Shown here piece after piece: positions 46,584 to 56,574 of a stretch of 64,000 nucleotides of DNA. Both the position numbers and the translations under genes were made by a program. Source of the stretch: SAR92 clade bacterium H921 (lineage in GTDB: Bacteria > Pseudomonadota > Gammaproteobacteria > Pseudomonadales > Porticoccaceae); the NCBI GenBank assembly GCA_025153755.1, contig JAOALD010000003.1:455748-519747 (forward strand), in the 5' to 3' direction. The notes below the pieces were generated by a model. It was not told the DNA's origin. It did no database searches and saw only the letters and a list, made by a program, of their open reading frames with translations. Position 1 is the stretch's first letter, and each line of letters begins with the position of its first letter.

Positions 46584-49430
46584 TTAGTTGCGTGCGCCCT
46601 GCAACAGGCCCTGCTGCTGTTGGTTAAACGATTTTTGTCGTGACTGCCATTTGGATGGAGCTGTAACTTTACTTAGCTGCACGGCAGTAACCTTATACTC
46701 TGGGCAGTTGGTGGCCCAGTCACTATTGTCGGTAGTAATTACGTTGGCCCCAGACACCGGATGGTGGAAGGTGGTGTAAACTACACCGGGTTTTACCCGC
46801 TCGGTCACATCTGCACGTAGCACGGTGTCTCCCACTCTGCTGTTTATGCCCACCCAATCGTCATGCTTAATACCGCGCTCTTCGGCGTCATGGGGATGAA
46901 TCTCGATAACATCTTCGCCGTGCCATGAACTGTTGTCAGTGCGTCTGGTTTGGGCGCCTACATTATACTGGGACAGGATGCGACCAGTGGTGAGTAGTAG
47001 TGGGAATTTGCGACTGGCACGTTCAGTGGTAGGCACATATTCGGTCATAGCAAAGAAACCTTTGCCGCGGACAAATTCATCTATATGCATTATCGGCGTA
47101 CCATCCGGCGTGTTTTCATTGCAGGGCCACTGGATACTGCCCAACTGCTCTAATTTATCGTAGGACACGCCATTAAATGTTGGGGTTAGGCGGGCGATCT
47201 CATCCATAATTTCCGAGGGATGGTTATAGTCCATCTCACAGCCAAGAGCGTTCGCTAGTGCCATGGTACCTTCCCAGTCAGCTTTACCACTTAATGGTGG
47301 CATGGCTTTACGCACCCTAGAAATACGCCGCTCGGCATTGGTAAAGGTGCCGTCTTTTTCTAGGAATGAAGCACCGGGTAAAAACACGTGGGCAAATTTA
47401 GCGGTCTCATTAAGAAAAATGTCCTGAACCACAAGACAGTCAATAGCTCGCAGCGCTGCTTCCACATGTTGGGTATTAGGGTCCGACTGGGCAATATCCT
47501 CACCTTGGCAGTAGAGGCCTTTAAAATCGCCGTCGAGGGCTGAGTCAAACATGTTGGGGATACGCAAGCCAGGCTCAGAGTCTAGGGTTACGCCCCACTC
47601 CCCTTCAAACAATTCACGAGTAGCACTGTCGGAAATATGCCGATAGCCGGGCAACTCATGGGGAAATGAGCCCATATCGCAGGAGCCCTGCACATTATTC
47701 TGACCGCGTAATGGATTGACGCCAACGCCATCACGACCGATATTGCCAGTCAGCATAGCGAGGTTGGCAATGCCCATAACAGCGGTAGAGCCCTGACTGT
47801 GTTCTGTTACGCCCAGACCATAAAAAATTGCACCATTGCCACCAGTGGCATAGAGCCGAGCTGCGGCGCGCAGGTCAGCAGCCGGAACACCAGTAATACT
47901 CTCAGTATTTTCTGGTGAATGACGTTCATCACCAATAAAGGCTAGCCACTTTTCGAACTCGGCGACATCACAGCGCTCTTCAATATAGCTGCGTGCTTCT
48001 AGACCTTCGTTTACAACCACATGAGCTAGGGCATTTAAAATAGTCACATTGGTGCCCGGACGAACGGGGAGATGATAGTCAGCAGTAATGTGGGGCGAAC
48101 TGACCAGTTCAATTTTACGCGGATCAATCACGATCAACTTAGCACCTTCCCGGAGGCGGCGCTTTAAGCGCGAACCAAATACCGGATGGGCTTCGGTAGG
48201 GTTGGCGCCCATCACTACAATCACATCGGCTTCGGCGACGGAGGCAAAGGTTTGAGTACCAGCAGATTCACCCAAGGTATTTTTTAAACCAAATCCGGTA
48301 GGTGAATGGCAAACTCGGGCGCAGGTATCGACATTATTATTGCCAAATCCGGCACGAACCATCTTTTGCACCAGATATACTTCTTCATTGGTACATCGTG
48401 ACGATGAAATCGCACCAATACTGGTGCGTCCATACTTACTTTGAATATCTTTAAAACGCTTGGCAGTGTAGGTAACCGCCTCTTCCCAAGACACTTCTTT
48501 CCATGGGTCATCAATAGAATCGCGAATCATGGGCACCGTAATACGATCTTTATGAGTGGCATAACCAAAAGCAAAACGCCCCTTCACACAGGCATGGCCT
48601 TCATTGGCCTTGCCGTCTTTATAGGGAGTCATACGCACGACCTGATTGCCTTTCATCTCAGCCTTGAACGAGCAGCCCACACCGCAGTAGGCACAGGTAG
48701 TGGTAACAGAGTGCTCGGGTTTGCCCGCTTCAATAATGCTTTTCTCGGTGAGTGTTGCGGTTGGACAGGCATTTACACAGGCGCCACAGGACACACATTC
48801 GGAATCCATAAAGTCTTCCGCCTGGCTGGCGCTGACTTTGGATTCAAAACCTCGGCCATCAATGGTAAGTGCAAAGGTCCCCTGCACTTCCTCACAGGCA
48901 CGGACACACCTCGAGCAGACAATACACTTGGATGGGTCAAAGGTGAAATAGGGGTTAGATTCATCTTTCTCAGCCACCAAATGATTCTCGCCTTCAAAGC
49001 CATAGCGAACTGAACGCAGTCCCAGCTCACCGGCGGTGTCTTGCAGTTCGCAGTCGCCATTAGTTGGACAGGTTAAGCAATCCAACGGATGATCAGAGAT
49101 ATATAGCTCCATCACATTACGGCGCAACTTGGCAATCTCATCGGACTGGGTTTTGACGTCCATTCCCGCTTCTACGGTGGTGGTGCAGGAGGCAGGAAAA
49201 CCTCGACGGCCTTCGATTTGCACCAAACAAACACGGCATGAGCCAAAGGATTTTAGCTGGTCTGTGGCACATAGGCGCGGCACCTTTACTCCGCTCACTG
49301 CAGCAGCGCGCATCACCGAGGTACCCTCTGGCACTGTGACCTCAACGCCATCGATACTCAAGGTGACCATCTCGGTGCTAATGCTCTCTGGGGTGCCGTA
49401 ATCTGCCTGGGGCTCGTAGAATTCCAACAT
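46584..49430 (-). CDS. fdsA: NAD-dependent formate dehydrogenase alpha subunit FdsA
   Basis: Catalytic molybdenum subunit oxidising formate to CO2. From the ATG at 49430 (MLEFYEPQADYG, preceded by GGAGAT) it has 948 residues. An N-terminal NuoG-like part holds a [2Fe-2S] ferredoxin domain (CATDQLKSFGSCRVC), the His-Cys3 cluster (HPLDCLTC), and two [4Fe-4S] motifs (CIVCSRCVRAC, CVSCGACVNACP). The MGD part starts with CAYCGVGCSF. The molybdenum ligand is a Cys, in CARVCHSPTGFG, not selenocysteine. The C-terminal molydopterin-binding domain is about 830-940. The operon reads fdsG-fdsB-fdsA-fdhD-fdsD. Confidence 0.96.
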   Translation of the reverse strand: MLEFYEPQADYGTPESISTEMVTLSIDGVEVTVPEGTSVMRAAAVSGVKVPRLCATDQLKSFGSCRVCLVQIEGRRGFPASCTTTVEAGMDVKTQSDEIAKLRRNVMELYISDHPLDCLTCPTNGDCELQDTAGELGLRSVRYGFEGENHLVAEKDESNPYFTFDPSKCIVCSRCVRACEEVQGTFALTIDGRGFESKVSASQAEDFMDSECVSCGACVNACPTATLTEKSIIEAGKPEHSVTTTCAYCGVGCSFKAEMKGNQVVRMTPYKDGKANEGHACVKGRFAFGYATHKDRITVPMIRDSIDDPWKEVSWEEAVTYTAKRFKDIQSKYGRTSIGAISSSRCTNEEVYLVQKMVRAGFGNNNVDTCARVCHSPTGFGLKNTLGESAGTQTFASVAEADVIVVMGANPTEAHPVFGSRLKRRLREGAKLIVIDPRKIELVSSPHITADYHLPVRPGTNVTILNALAHVVVNEGLEARSYIEERCDVAEFEKWLAFIGDERHSPENTESITGVPAADLRAAARLYATGGNGAIFYGLGVTEHSQGSTAVMGIANLAMLTGNIGRDGVGVNPLRGQNNVQGSCDMGSFPHELPGYRHISDSATRELFEGEWGVTLDSEPGLRIPNMFDSALDGDFKGLYCQGEDIAQSDPNTQHVEAALRAIDCLVVQDIFLNETAKFAHVFLPGASFLEKDGTFTNAERRISRVRKAMPPLSGKADWEGTMALANALGCEMDYNHPSEIMDEIARLTPTFNGVSYDKLEQLGSIQWPCNENTPDGTPIMHIDEFVRGKGFFAMTEYVPTTERASRKFPLLLTTGRILSQYNVGAQTRRTDNSSWHGEDVIEIHPHDAEERGIKHDDWVGINSRVGDTVLRADVTERVKPGVVYTTFHHPVSGANVITTDNSDWATNCPEYKVTAVQLSKVTAPSKWQSRQKSFNQQQQGLLQGARN

Positions 49431-49431
49431 A

Positions 49432-50958
49432 TTAGTTATCTCCTCTACCTTGGCCGGTAAAGTCACTCATAAAATGTGTAAGTGCACTGCGCACGGGAAA
49501 TGGTGTCATTCCACCCATGGCACACAGGGAGCCCAGCTCCATGGTGTCGCACAGGTCATGCAACAGAATTAAATTATTGTCCCGATCCTCATTGGCCACT
49601 ATGCGGTCAATCACCTCAACACCGCGCACTGAACCGATCCTGCACGGTGTGCATTTGCCGCAGGATTCGAGGACGCAAAATTCCATCGCAAATCTGGCCT
49701 GAGCCGCCATATCGGCAGTGTCATCAAAGACCACAATACCGCCATGACCGATCATTGCGTTGATCGCTGCGAAGGCTTCGTAATCCATCGGTGTATCCCA
49801 TTGGGACTCAGGCAAAAATGCTCCCAGAGGGCCACCGACTTGAATGGCACGAATCGGGCGGCCACTGTAGGTGCCCTGCCCATAGTCTTCGACCACTTCA
49901 CGTAGAGTAACGCCAAAAGCCAACTCAATCAGGCCGCCGCGTTTGATATTTCCTGCCAATTGGATGGCCAATGTGCCGCGAGAGCGACCCATACCAAAGT
50001 TCTGATAGACCTCCGCACCCTGTTCCAGAATGCTAGAGATAGCGGCTAGGGTTAATACATTATTGACCACCGTGGGTTTGCCAAATAGACCTTCAATAGC
50101 GGGCAATGGTGGCTTGGCACGAACCATACCGCGCTTACCCTCAAGGCTCTCTAGCAAAGAGGTTTCCTCACCGCAGATATAGGCACCAGCACCTAAACGC
50201 ACTTCCAGATGAAAGGTTTTGCCGGAACCCTGAATATTATCGCCGAGGAAATTAGCTTCCAGGGCTCTGTCGATGGCGATATTAAGTAGCTTGTGAGCCA
50301 CCGGATATTCTGAGCGCAAATAGATATAGCCCTGAGTGGCACCCACCGCCAAACCGGCAATGCACATGCCTTCAATAAGCTGGTAGGGATCTGACTCCAT
50401 CACTAGACGATCGGCGAAGGTGCCGGAGTCACCTTCATCGGCATTACACACTATATATTTTTGCTCGGACTCGCAGTCTAAGACCGTCTGCCACTTGATG
50501 CCGGCAGGAAATGCTGCACCCCCGCGTCCACGCAGGCCGGAGTCTTTTACCTGATCGACAATCTGTTGACCGGTGAAGCTGAGGGCATTTTTAAGCCCCT
50601 TGAAACCATTCAATGTTTGGTAGTTATCGAGGCATACTGGGTCACCCACGCCAGCGCGCGCATAGGTTAAACGTTGCTGGCTAGACAGGAAAGAAATCTC
50701 GTTAACTGGCCCCAGATACAGATTATGGCTGCTGGGCTCTGCTTTGAGAGCATCAAGAATACCGGGGACATCTTTGCTGGAAACCGGACCAAAGCCGATA
50801 CGACCGAGGTCTGTTTCAACCTCTAAAAGTGGCTCTAACCAAAACATGCCACGAGAGCCATTGCGAACAGGCTCAGCGCCTGCGGCTTGCAAAGCCATGG
50901 CAACTGATTCCGCACCCAGCGCCAAAGCAGTAGTATCCTTAGGGATAAAGAACTTCAT
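49432..50958 (-). CDS. fdsB: NAD-dependent formate dehydrogenase beta subunit FdsB (NuoF-like)
   Basis: Diaphorase subunit passing electrons to NAD through FMN and an iron-sulfur cluster. In 508 residues: an N-terminal thioredoxin-like region (about 1-95), the FMN/NADH-binding GLRGRGGAAFPAGIKW and CNADEGDSGTFADR, AYICGEETSLLESLEGKRG, and the [4Fe-4S] motif ESCGKCTPCRIG near the C-terminus. It overlaps fdsG by 4 bases and is followed by fdsA after one base. Confidence 0.96.
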   Translation of the reverse strand: MKFFIPKDTTALALGAESVAMALQAAGAEPVRNGSRGMFWLEPLLEVETDLGRIGFGPVSSKDVPGILDALKAEPSSHNLYLGPVNEISFLSSQQRLTYARAGVGDPVCLDNYQTLNGFKGLKNALSFTGQQIVDQVKDSGLRGRGGAAFPAGIKWQTVLDCESEQKYIVCNADEGDSGTFADRLVMESDPYQLIEGMCIAGLAVGATQGYIYLRSEYPVAHKLLNIAIDRALEANFLGDNIQGSGKTFHLEVRLGAGAYICGEETSLLESLEGKRGMVRAKPPLPAIEGLFGKPTVVNNVLTLAAISSILEQGAEVYQNFGMGRSRGTLAIQLAGNIKRGGLIELAFGVTLREVVEDYGQGTYSGRPIRAIQVGGPLGAFLPESQWDTPMDYEAFAAINAMIGHGGIVVFDDTADMAAQARFAMEFCVLESCGKCTPCRIGSVRGVEVIDRIVANEDRDNNLILLHDLCDTMELGSLCAMGGMTPFPVRSALTHFMSDFTGQGRGDN

Positions 50959-51440
50959 TTAATCTCTACCTCACCACGAATATTCGCAACCAACTCATCG
51001 AAACGATCTTGGTCCACTCGAGCGAATACATCGTTGTTAATCCGCACCGAGGGTGAGCACGCGCAGTTACCCAAGCAGAAGACCTCCTGTAGCGTGATGC
51101 TACCATCGGCGGTAGTCTGATGATAATCAATGCCAAGGGTTTCTTTGGCGTGAGCTTCGAGACTACGTGAACCCATAGACTGGCAGGCCTCTGCGCGACA
51201 GATTTGCACAGTATTGCGGCCAACCGGATGAGTTTTAAAATCATGATAAAAGCTAATAACGCCATGCACTTCAGCGCGGGAAAGGTTGAGGCCTGTGGCA
51301 ATGCTGGGAACCACCGAATCTGGCACGTAACCAAGCTCTGCCTGAATGGCATGTAACAGCGGCAGTAAGCCGCCAGGAACAGCCTTAAATTGAGTCACAA
51401 GATGACTAATATCAGCAGTATTTTGTGCGCCTGTTTCCAC
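50955..51440 (-). CDS. fdsG: NAD-dependent formate dehydrogenase gamma subunit FdsG (NuoE-like)
   Basis: Small electron-transfer subunit with a thioredoxin-like fold and one [2Fe-2S] cluster. The 161 residues start at a GTG (51440) and include ELGYVPDSVVPSIA, SRAEVHGVISFYHDF, and the four cluster cysteines in CRAEACQSMG and CLGNCACSPSV. First gene of the operon; about 130 bases separate it from the S-formylglutathione hydrolase gene. Confidence 0.95.
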   Translation of the reverse strand: METGAQNTADISHLVTQFKAVPGGLLPLLHAIQAELGYVPDSVVPSIATGLNLSRAEVHGVISFYHDFKTHPVGRNTVQICRAEACQSMGSRSLEAHAKETLGIDYHQTTADGSITLQEVFCLGNCACSPSVRINNDVFARVDQDRFDELVANIRGEVEIK

Positions 51441-51573
51441 CTATCACTTTCTCCCGTTCCTGCCTTGACTAACGATAAAAATGAGCAACGTTCATTTGGG
51501 GGCAGTCTATCACCATCAACCCACTACTTTCCGGCCCTAAGCGACTCTTATTTATCTATAACGGACTGCTACT

Positions 51574-52428
51574 CTAGACCTTTGCTGCCCCCATTGCAGC
51601 AGCATGAAATGCAATATGCTCACCGATAAAGGTAGCGATAAAGAAGTAGCTATGGTCGTAGTCAGGCTGTAGCCGGATTTGCATCGGAAAATTAGCTTTT
51701 TCCGCGGCTTCAATAAGTAGCGGCGTATTCAACTGTTCCTCTAGGAAATTGTCCCCATCGCCCTGATCAATCAGTACCGGCAAACGCTCCGTGGCTTTAC
51801 CTACCAAGGCTACAGAATCATACTGCGCCCAGTTATCTCGGTCTTTGCCAAGGTAATTACTCATAGTTTTAATGCCCCAAGGGCAGTTAAGTGGCGAGCA
51901 GATAGGCGCAAACGCCGAAACAGATTTAAACTGACTCGGGGCGTTTAAAGCAATGATCAGAGCCCCGTGACCACCCATAGAATGCCCTGAAATTGAGACC
52001 TTTGATGGGTCTACAGGAAATTCTCCGTTTATCAATTTAGGTAATTCATCTGCTATGTAGCTGTACATCTGATAGTGCTTGGCCCAGGGTTGTTGTGTAG
52101 CGTTTACATAGAATCCCGCTCCCAGACCCATGTCATATGAACCCTCGGGGTCATCGGCCACATTCTCACCTCTAGGACTGGTATCTGGGCAGACGATGGC
52201 GATGCCATGGTCTGCAGCATATTGCTGAGCTCCAGACTTTTGCACAAAGTTCTCATCGCTACAGGTCAGTCCTGATAGCCAGTACAGCACCGGCACTGAA
52301 CCCTGAGCAGCCTGAGGCGGCAGATAGACAGAGAATGTCATCTCGCAGTTAAGCACAGCAGACTGGTGCTTATAACGTAGCTGCTTGCCACCAAAGCTTC
52401 GATTTGCAGAAATCTGTTCCAGCACCAT
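51574..52428 (-). CDS. fghA: S-formylglutathione hydrolase
   Basis: Serine hydrolase (esterase D family) converting S-formylglutathione to formate and glutathione. The 284 residues include YWLSGLTCSDENFVQKSG, PDTSPRGENVADD, nucleophile motif SISGHSMGGHGALI, and the C-terminal DYDHSYFFIATFIGEH holding the catalytic His. It is directly adjacent to the glutathione-dependent formaldehyde dehydrogenase gene (no gap), with formate dehydrogenase downstream, giving the complete oxidation series. Confidence 0.97.
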   Translation of the reverse strand: MVLEQISANRSFGGKQLRYKHQSAVLNCEMTFSVYLPPQAAQGSVPVLYWLSGLTCSDENFVQKSGAQQYAADHGIAIVCPDTSPRGENVADDPEGSYDMGLGAGFYVNATQQPWAKHYQMYSYIADELPKLINGEFPVDPSKVSISGHSMGGHGALIIALNAPSQFKSVSAFAPICSPLNCPWGIKTMSNYLGKDRDNWAQYDSVALVGKATERLPVLIDQGDGDNFLEEQLNTPLLIEAAEKANFPMQIRLQPDYDHSYFFIATFIGEHIAFHAAAMGAAKV

Positions 52429-53535
52429 TTAGAACTCCACCACTGATCTAATACTCTCGCCCGAATGCATTAAATCAAAGGCCTTATTAATATCCTGCAG
52501 TGGCATCTTATGAGTAATCAGGTCATCAATATTGATCTTGCCATCCATATACCAGTCAACAATCTTGGGGACATCGGTACGACCGCGAGCACCACCAAAG
52601 GCAGTGCCACGCCAAGAGCGACCTGTTACCAGCTGGAAAGGTCTGGTGGCAATCTCTTTACCAGCCCCTGCTACACCCACAATGCAACTCTCACCCCAGC
52701 CTTTATGGCAACATTCCAGCGCCTGCCGCATCACATCCACATTGCCGATACATTCAAAGCTGTAATCCACACCCCCGCCGGTCATTTGAATAATGTGATC
52801 CACCACATTTTCCACCTCGCGGGGGTTAATAAAGTCGGTCATACCAAATTGCTTACCCAGTGCCGCGCGGGCGGGATTTAAATCAATACCAATAATACGT
52901 GTAGCACCGACCATCTTGGCGCCCTGAATTACATTCAGGCCAATACCGCCCAAGCCAAACACAGCCACGGTGGAACCGGCTTCTACCTTCATGGTGAAAG
53001 CAACTGCACCAATACCGGTGGTCACACCACAGCCGATATAACAAATCTTGTCAAAGGGCGCATCTTTACGCACTTTAGCCAGGGATATTTCTGGAAGCAC
53101 AGAGTAGTTAGAGAAGGTCGAACAACCCATATAATGCAGTATTGGCTTGCCTTCGAAAGAGAAACGGCTGGTGCCGTCTGGCATTACACCCTGCCCCTGG
53201 GTAGCCCGAACCGCCTGACAGAGATTGGTTTTAGGGTTTAGGCAGAAATCACATTCACGGCATTCGGCGGTATAGAGTGGGATCACATGATCGCCGGGCT
53301 TAAGATTTTTTACTCCAGGACCCACATCAACCACAACACCTGCGCCCTCATGGCCTAGGATAGCCGGGAAAGCGCCTTCGGGGTCATCTCCCGATAAGGT
53401 AAAGGCATCCGTATGACAGACTCCGGTGGCTTTAATCTCAACCAAGACTTCTCCAGCTCTTGGACCATCGAGATCGACCTCCACAATCTCCAAGGGCTTA
53501 CCTGCTCCAAATGCAACGGCGGCTTTGGTCTTCAT
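52429..53535 (-). CDS. frmA: S-(hydroxymethyl)glutathione dehydrogenase (class III alcohol dehydrogenase)
   Basis: Zinc enzyme oxidising S-hydroxymethylglutathione, formed from formaldehyde, to S-formylglutathione with NAD. The 368 residues have the catalytic zinc motif [17 protein letters not shown] and GHEGAGVV, the structural zinc Cys cluster [15 protein letters not shown], and NAD fold [17 protein letters not shown]. Length and motifs match AdhC/FrmA. No FrmR regulator is visible upstream; the gap to the divergent amidohydrolase gene is about 140 bases. Confidence 0.97.
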   Translation of the reverse strand: MKTKAAVAFGAGKPLEIVEVDLDGPRAGEVLVEIKATGVCHTDAFTLSGDDPEGAFPAILGHEGAGVVVDVGPGVKNLKPGDHVIPLYTAECRECDFCLNPKTNLCQAVRATQGQGVMPDGTSRFSFEGKPILHYMGCSTFSNYSVLPEISLAKVRKDAPFDKICYIGCGVTTGIGAVAFTMKVEAGSTVAVFGLGGIGLNVIQGAKMVGATRIIGIDLNPARAALGKQFGMTDFINPREVENVVDHIIQMTGGGVDYSFECIGNVDVMRQALECCHKGWGESCIVGVAGAGKEIATRPFQLVTGRSWRGTAFGGARGRTDVPKIVDWYMDGKINIDDLITHKMPLQDINKAFDLMHSGESIRSVVEF

Positions 53536-53674
53536 ACTGTGATTCCTCTAATAAATAATGTCGTTATGATTATTGTTATCAGGTACTTGATTGCTGGTTG
53601 CCATACTAGGCCAAAACAAGCTATTTTGGCTATCAGAAAACGACCCATAACAATGACAAAATCCGGTGCTCCTA

Positions 53675-55417
53675 ATGAGACTCGCAATTAAACTCGCTAT
53701 TTTATGTATATTTCTTAGCCCAATGAGCTGGGGCGCTAAAAGCTCAGATGCACCAAAAGCCATTGATGACCTAGTGATATATACCGCCAAAAAGATCATT
53801 ACTATGGAACCCGCACTTCCAGAAGCTACTGCAGTGGCAGTTGCGGACGGGAAAATTGTCGCTGTCGGTAGCCTTGCATCACTGGATAGCTGGATAGCAA
53901 ATACTAATAGCCGCATTGATCGACGCTTTGAGGATAAGGTAATTATGCCCGGGTTTATTGACCCCCATGTGCATCCTAGCCTCCCCGCGGTGCTTAGTCA
54001 GTTCGCGTTTATTGCACCAGATGACTGGTCATTGCCGACTGGGGAGTTCCCGGGTGCCAAAACGCCTGACGCCTATATCAAGCGACTTAAACAACTAGCC
54101 AGCGAGCACAATGACAAAAGCATCCCGTTTATTGCCTGGGGCTACCACCCCCTTTGGCACGGCATATTGTTTCGCAAAGAATTAACCGAACTCTTCCCCA
54201 ACCAGCCGGTAATGCTATGGCATAGATCTTTTCATGAGTTAATCGCCAATGATGCGGCCCTAGAGCTACTGGGGGTTACTGAGGCGGACATGGTAGACCA
54301 GCCACTTACCAACTGGTCCAAAGGGCACTTCTACGAAAATGGCATGTACCTGTTGATTCCCAAAATGCCGTTTATTTTTGACCCGGCGCGCTTTGGCAAA
54401 GGTATGCAAAACTTTATTCAGATGGTTCATCAGGGGGGCGTAACCACGGTTCTGGATATGGGCACTGGTGTATTTGGCAATCCGGATGCTGAAATCAGCC
54501 TTATTCGACATACAGTCGAAAGCAGTCAGGCCCCTGCACGGGTTATATTAACACCGATTATTACTGACTTTATTGGCCGCGAGCAGACCATCGATCAGGC
54601 ATTGGAGCAGGTGGATAAATGGCGCTCACAAAATAGCCCTCGGGTGATGTTTGATCGCCGCTTTAAACTTATGATCGATGGCGCCATCTATAGCGGACTG
54701 GCGCAGTTTAAGTTTCCTGGTTATATCGATGGTCATGAAGGAGTCTGGATGGTATCCAAGGAGATTACTCAACAATGGGCTCAGGCTTTTTGGGATGCAG
54801 GCTATCAACTGCATGCACATACTAACGGCGACGCCAGTGCAGAAGTATTAATTAATCTGCTTAAGACCTTGCAGAAAAATACTCCTAGGGCAGATCATCG
54901 CCTATCACTGGAGCATTTTGCCTACACCACTGAAGATCAAAACCGTCAACTTAAAGAGCTAGGAGCAGTGGTCTCTGCTAACCCCTATTACCACTTTATT
55001 CTTAGCGATATTTATAGCGATCAATGGCTTGGCGCCGATCGCGGCAATCAAATGGTGCGACTGGGTTCACTGGAACGTTTGGGTGTGCCCTTTGCGTTCC
55101 ATTCAGACAGTCCGATGGCGCCGCTCGAACCACTGACACTGGTTTCCGCAGCGGTTAACCGCCTCACTATCAATGGCAACCAAACAGGAGAACTTGAGCG
55201 CGTTAGCGTTGATGCTGGTTTGCGAGCAATCACCATTAATGCCGCTTGGATCATGGGCTATGAGGATCAGATCGGCTCTATCAGAGCAGGCAAAAAAGCC
55301 GATTTTACAATTCTCGAAGCCGACCCCTACAAGGTTAACCCCAAGCGAATAAAAGATATTAAGATTTGGGGCACAGTCTTTGAGGGCACTCCTGCGCCAT
55401 TAGCTATCGAGGGCTGA
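53675..55417 (+). CDS. Secreted amidohydrolase family 3 protein
   Basis: A 580-residue metal-dependent amidohydrolase of the YtcJ/NfdA type. It has an N-terminal signal peptide (about 1-21, ending SPMSWG), so it is probably periplasmic. Metal-site residues appear in PGFIDPHVHPSLP, the central LMIDGAIYSGLAQ with nearby HAHTNGDASAEV, LEHFAY, and the C-terminal FAFHSDSPMAPLEPL. Closing KKADFTILEADPYKV is the usual composite domain end. The hydrolysed substrate is unknown. A GTG three codons upstream is an alternative start. It runs convergently into the ureohydrolase gene, 6 bases apart. Confidence 0.88.
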   Translation: MRLAIKLAILCIFLSPMSWGAKSSDAPKAIDDLVIYTAKKIITMEPALPEATAVAVADGKIVAVGSLASLDSWIANTNSRIDRRFEDKVIMPGFIDPHVHPSLPAVLSQFAFIAPDDWSLPTGEFPGAKTPDAYIKRLKQLASEHNDKSIPFIAWGYHPLWHGILFRKELTELFPNQPVMLWHRSFHELIANDAALELLGVTEADMVDQPLTNWSKGHFYENGMYLLIPKMPFIFDPARFGKGMQNFIQMVHQGGVTTVLDMGTGVFGNPDAEISLIRHTVESSQAPARVILTPIITDFIGREQTIDQALEQVDKWRSQNSPRVMFDRRFKLMIDGAIYSGLAQFKFPGYIDGHEGVWMVSKEITQQWAQAFWDAGYQLHAHTNGDASAEVLINLLKTLQKNTPRADHRLSLEHFAYTTEDQNRQLKELGAVVSANPYYHFILSDIYSDQWLGADRGNQMVRLGSLERLGVPFAFHSDSPMAPLEPLTLVSAAVNRLTINGNQTGELERVSVDAGLRAITINAAWIMGYEDQIGSIRAGKKADFTILEADPYKVNPKRIKDIKIWGTVFEGTPAPLAIEG

Positions 55418-55423
55418 GAGGTG

Positions 55424-56392
55424 TTAGGTTCGCCTAATGCAACCGGGCAAACTGCAGAGCATCTCAAAAATCAGATTAGCGCCAAGTAATGAGGTATTGC
55501 CGCTAGTATCGTAGGGGGGCGATACCTCCATGAGGTCACAGCCAACTAAATTCAGACCATAGCAGCCACGAATAACCTCTAGCCCTTGTGATGAGCTTAG
55601 GCCACCGGGCTCTGGGGTGCCTGTTCCAGGCGCAACAGACGGGTCAAGACCATCAATATCAAAGGTTAAATAAGCGGGCGTATCTGGGCCGATAGTCTCG
55701 CGTATCTGTTCCATAGTCGGCACTAGAGATTTATACCAGCACTCTTCCGCAGTGATAACAGTGGCACCCTGCCCTCTCGACCAGTCAAAGTCATCCTCGG
55801 CATAACCTGTGGCTCTAAGACCAATCTGAAACATCTTTTTTGTGTCAATCAAGTTTTCTTCAATGGCGCGCCTAAATACAGTGCCATGGGCGACTTTTTC
55901 ACCAAACATTTCGTCATTAGTATCCGCATGGGCATCGACATGAATCAACGCCATAGAGCCATGCTTCTTGGCCAATGATCTCAAAATGGGCAAGGTACAG
56001 GTATGATCACCACCAACTGAAATAGGCTTTGCTCCCGCCTCGACAATCTTGTCAACTGCCAATTCAATTGCATCAACGGTTTTTAATAGGTTATAGGGAT
56101 TAACTGCCACATCACCTATATCAGCCACCTGAAAGGAGTCAAATGGCGCCGCCTGCGTAGCCATTCCATAGGGGCGTACCAACACCGATTCAGTACGAAT
56201 TTGCCGGGGCCCAAATCGAGAACCACTACGATTGCTAGTACCTATATCCACGGGCATACCCAATAGTGCAACATCTAAACCCGTCGCGTCACTCTGCACA
56301 GGTAGCCGAAAAAAGCTGGTATGACCTGCGAATCTTGGTAGTTCATTACCACCCGTGGGTTGATTGTATTTTTCTACGGTAGGATTCGACAT
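55424..56392 (-). CDS. gbuA: Ureohydrolase, guanidinobutyrase/agmatinase type
   Basis: Mn-dependent arginase-fold hydrolase releasing urea from a guanidino compound. The 322 residues contain the metal motifs GGDHTCTLPIL, HVDAHADTNDEMFG and TFDIDGLDPSVAPGTGTPEPGGL. Long stretches (GTSNRSGSRFGPRQIR, FDSFQVADIGDVAVN, AHGTVFRRAIEENL, and SPPYDTSGNTSLLGANL) recall Pseudomonas 4-guanidinobutyrase GbuA more than E. coli SpeB, from memory. Guanidinobutyrate comes from arginine breakdown. No agmatine or GABA gene is adjacent, so agmatinase remains the alternative. Confidence 0.83.
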   Translation of the reverse strand: MSNPTVEKYNQPTGGNELPRFAGHTSFFRLPVQSDATGLDVALLGMPVDIGTSNRSGSRFGPRQIRTESVLVRPYGMATQAAPFDSFQVADIGDVAVNPYNLLKTVDAIELAVDKIVEAGAKPISVGGDHTCTLPILRSLAKKHGSMALIHVDAHADTNDEMFGEKVAHGTVFRRAIEENLIDTKKMFQIGLRATGYAEDDFDWSRGQGATVITAEECWYKSLVPTMEQIRETIGPDTPAYLTFDIDGLDPSVAPGTGTPEPGGLSSSQGLEVIRGCYGLNLVGCDLMEVSPPYDTSGNTSLLGANLIFEMLCSLPGCIRRT

Positions 56393-56574
56393 ACTAAATA
56401 TCTCTGTTTGTTAGCTGCTAAAGCCAGTCTAGCATTGTGAATTTGTTAGTAAGCATACGCCAAAAGGGTATTGACCAATAAAGGCCATTTGCGGGTATCA
56501 ACAAGGCAATAATTAAACTATATTAGTTTAAGTTAAGAAGAAAAACACAATCAAAACTATAAAGGAACTCAAGC

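Noticed and set aside
48441..49013. 190-codon plus-strand frame within fdsA
   Set aside because: Antisense of the iron-sulfur domains; conserved cysteines prove the minus strand is coding.
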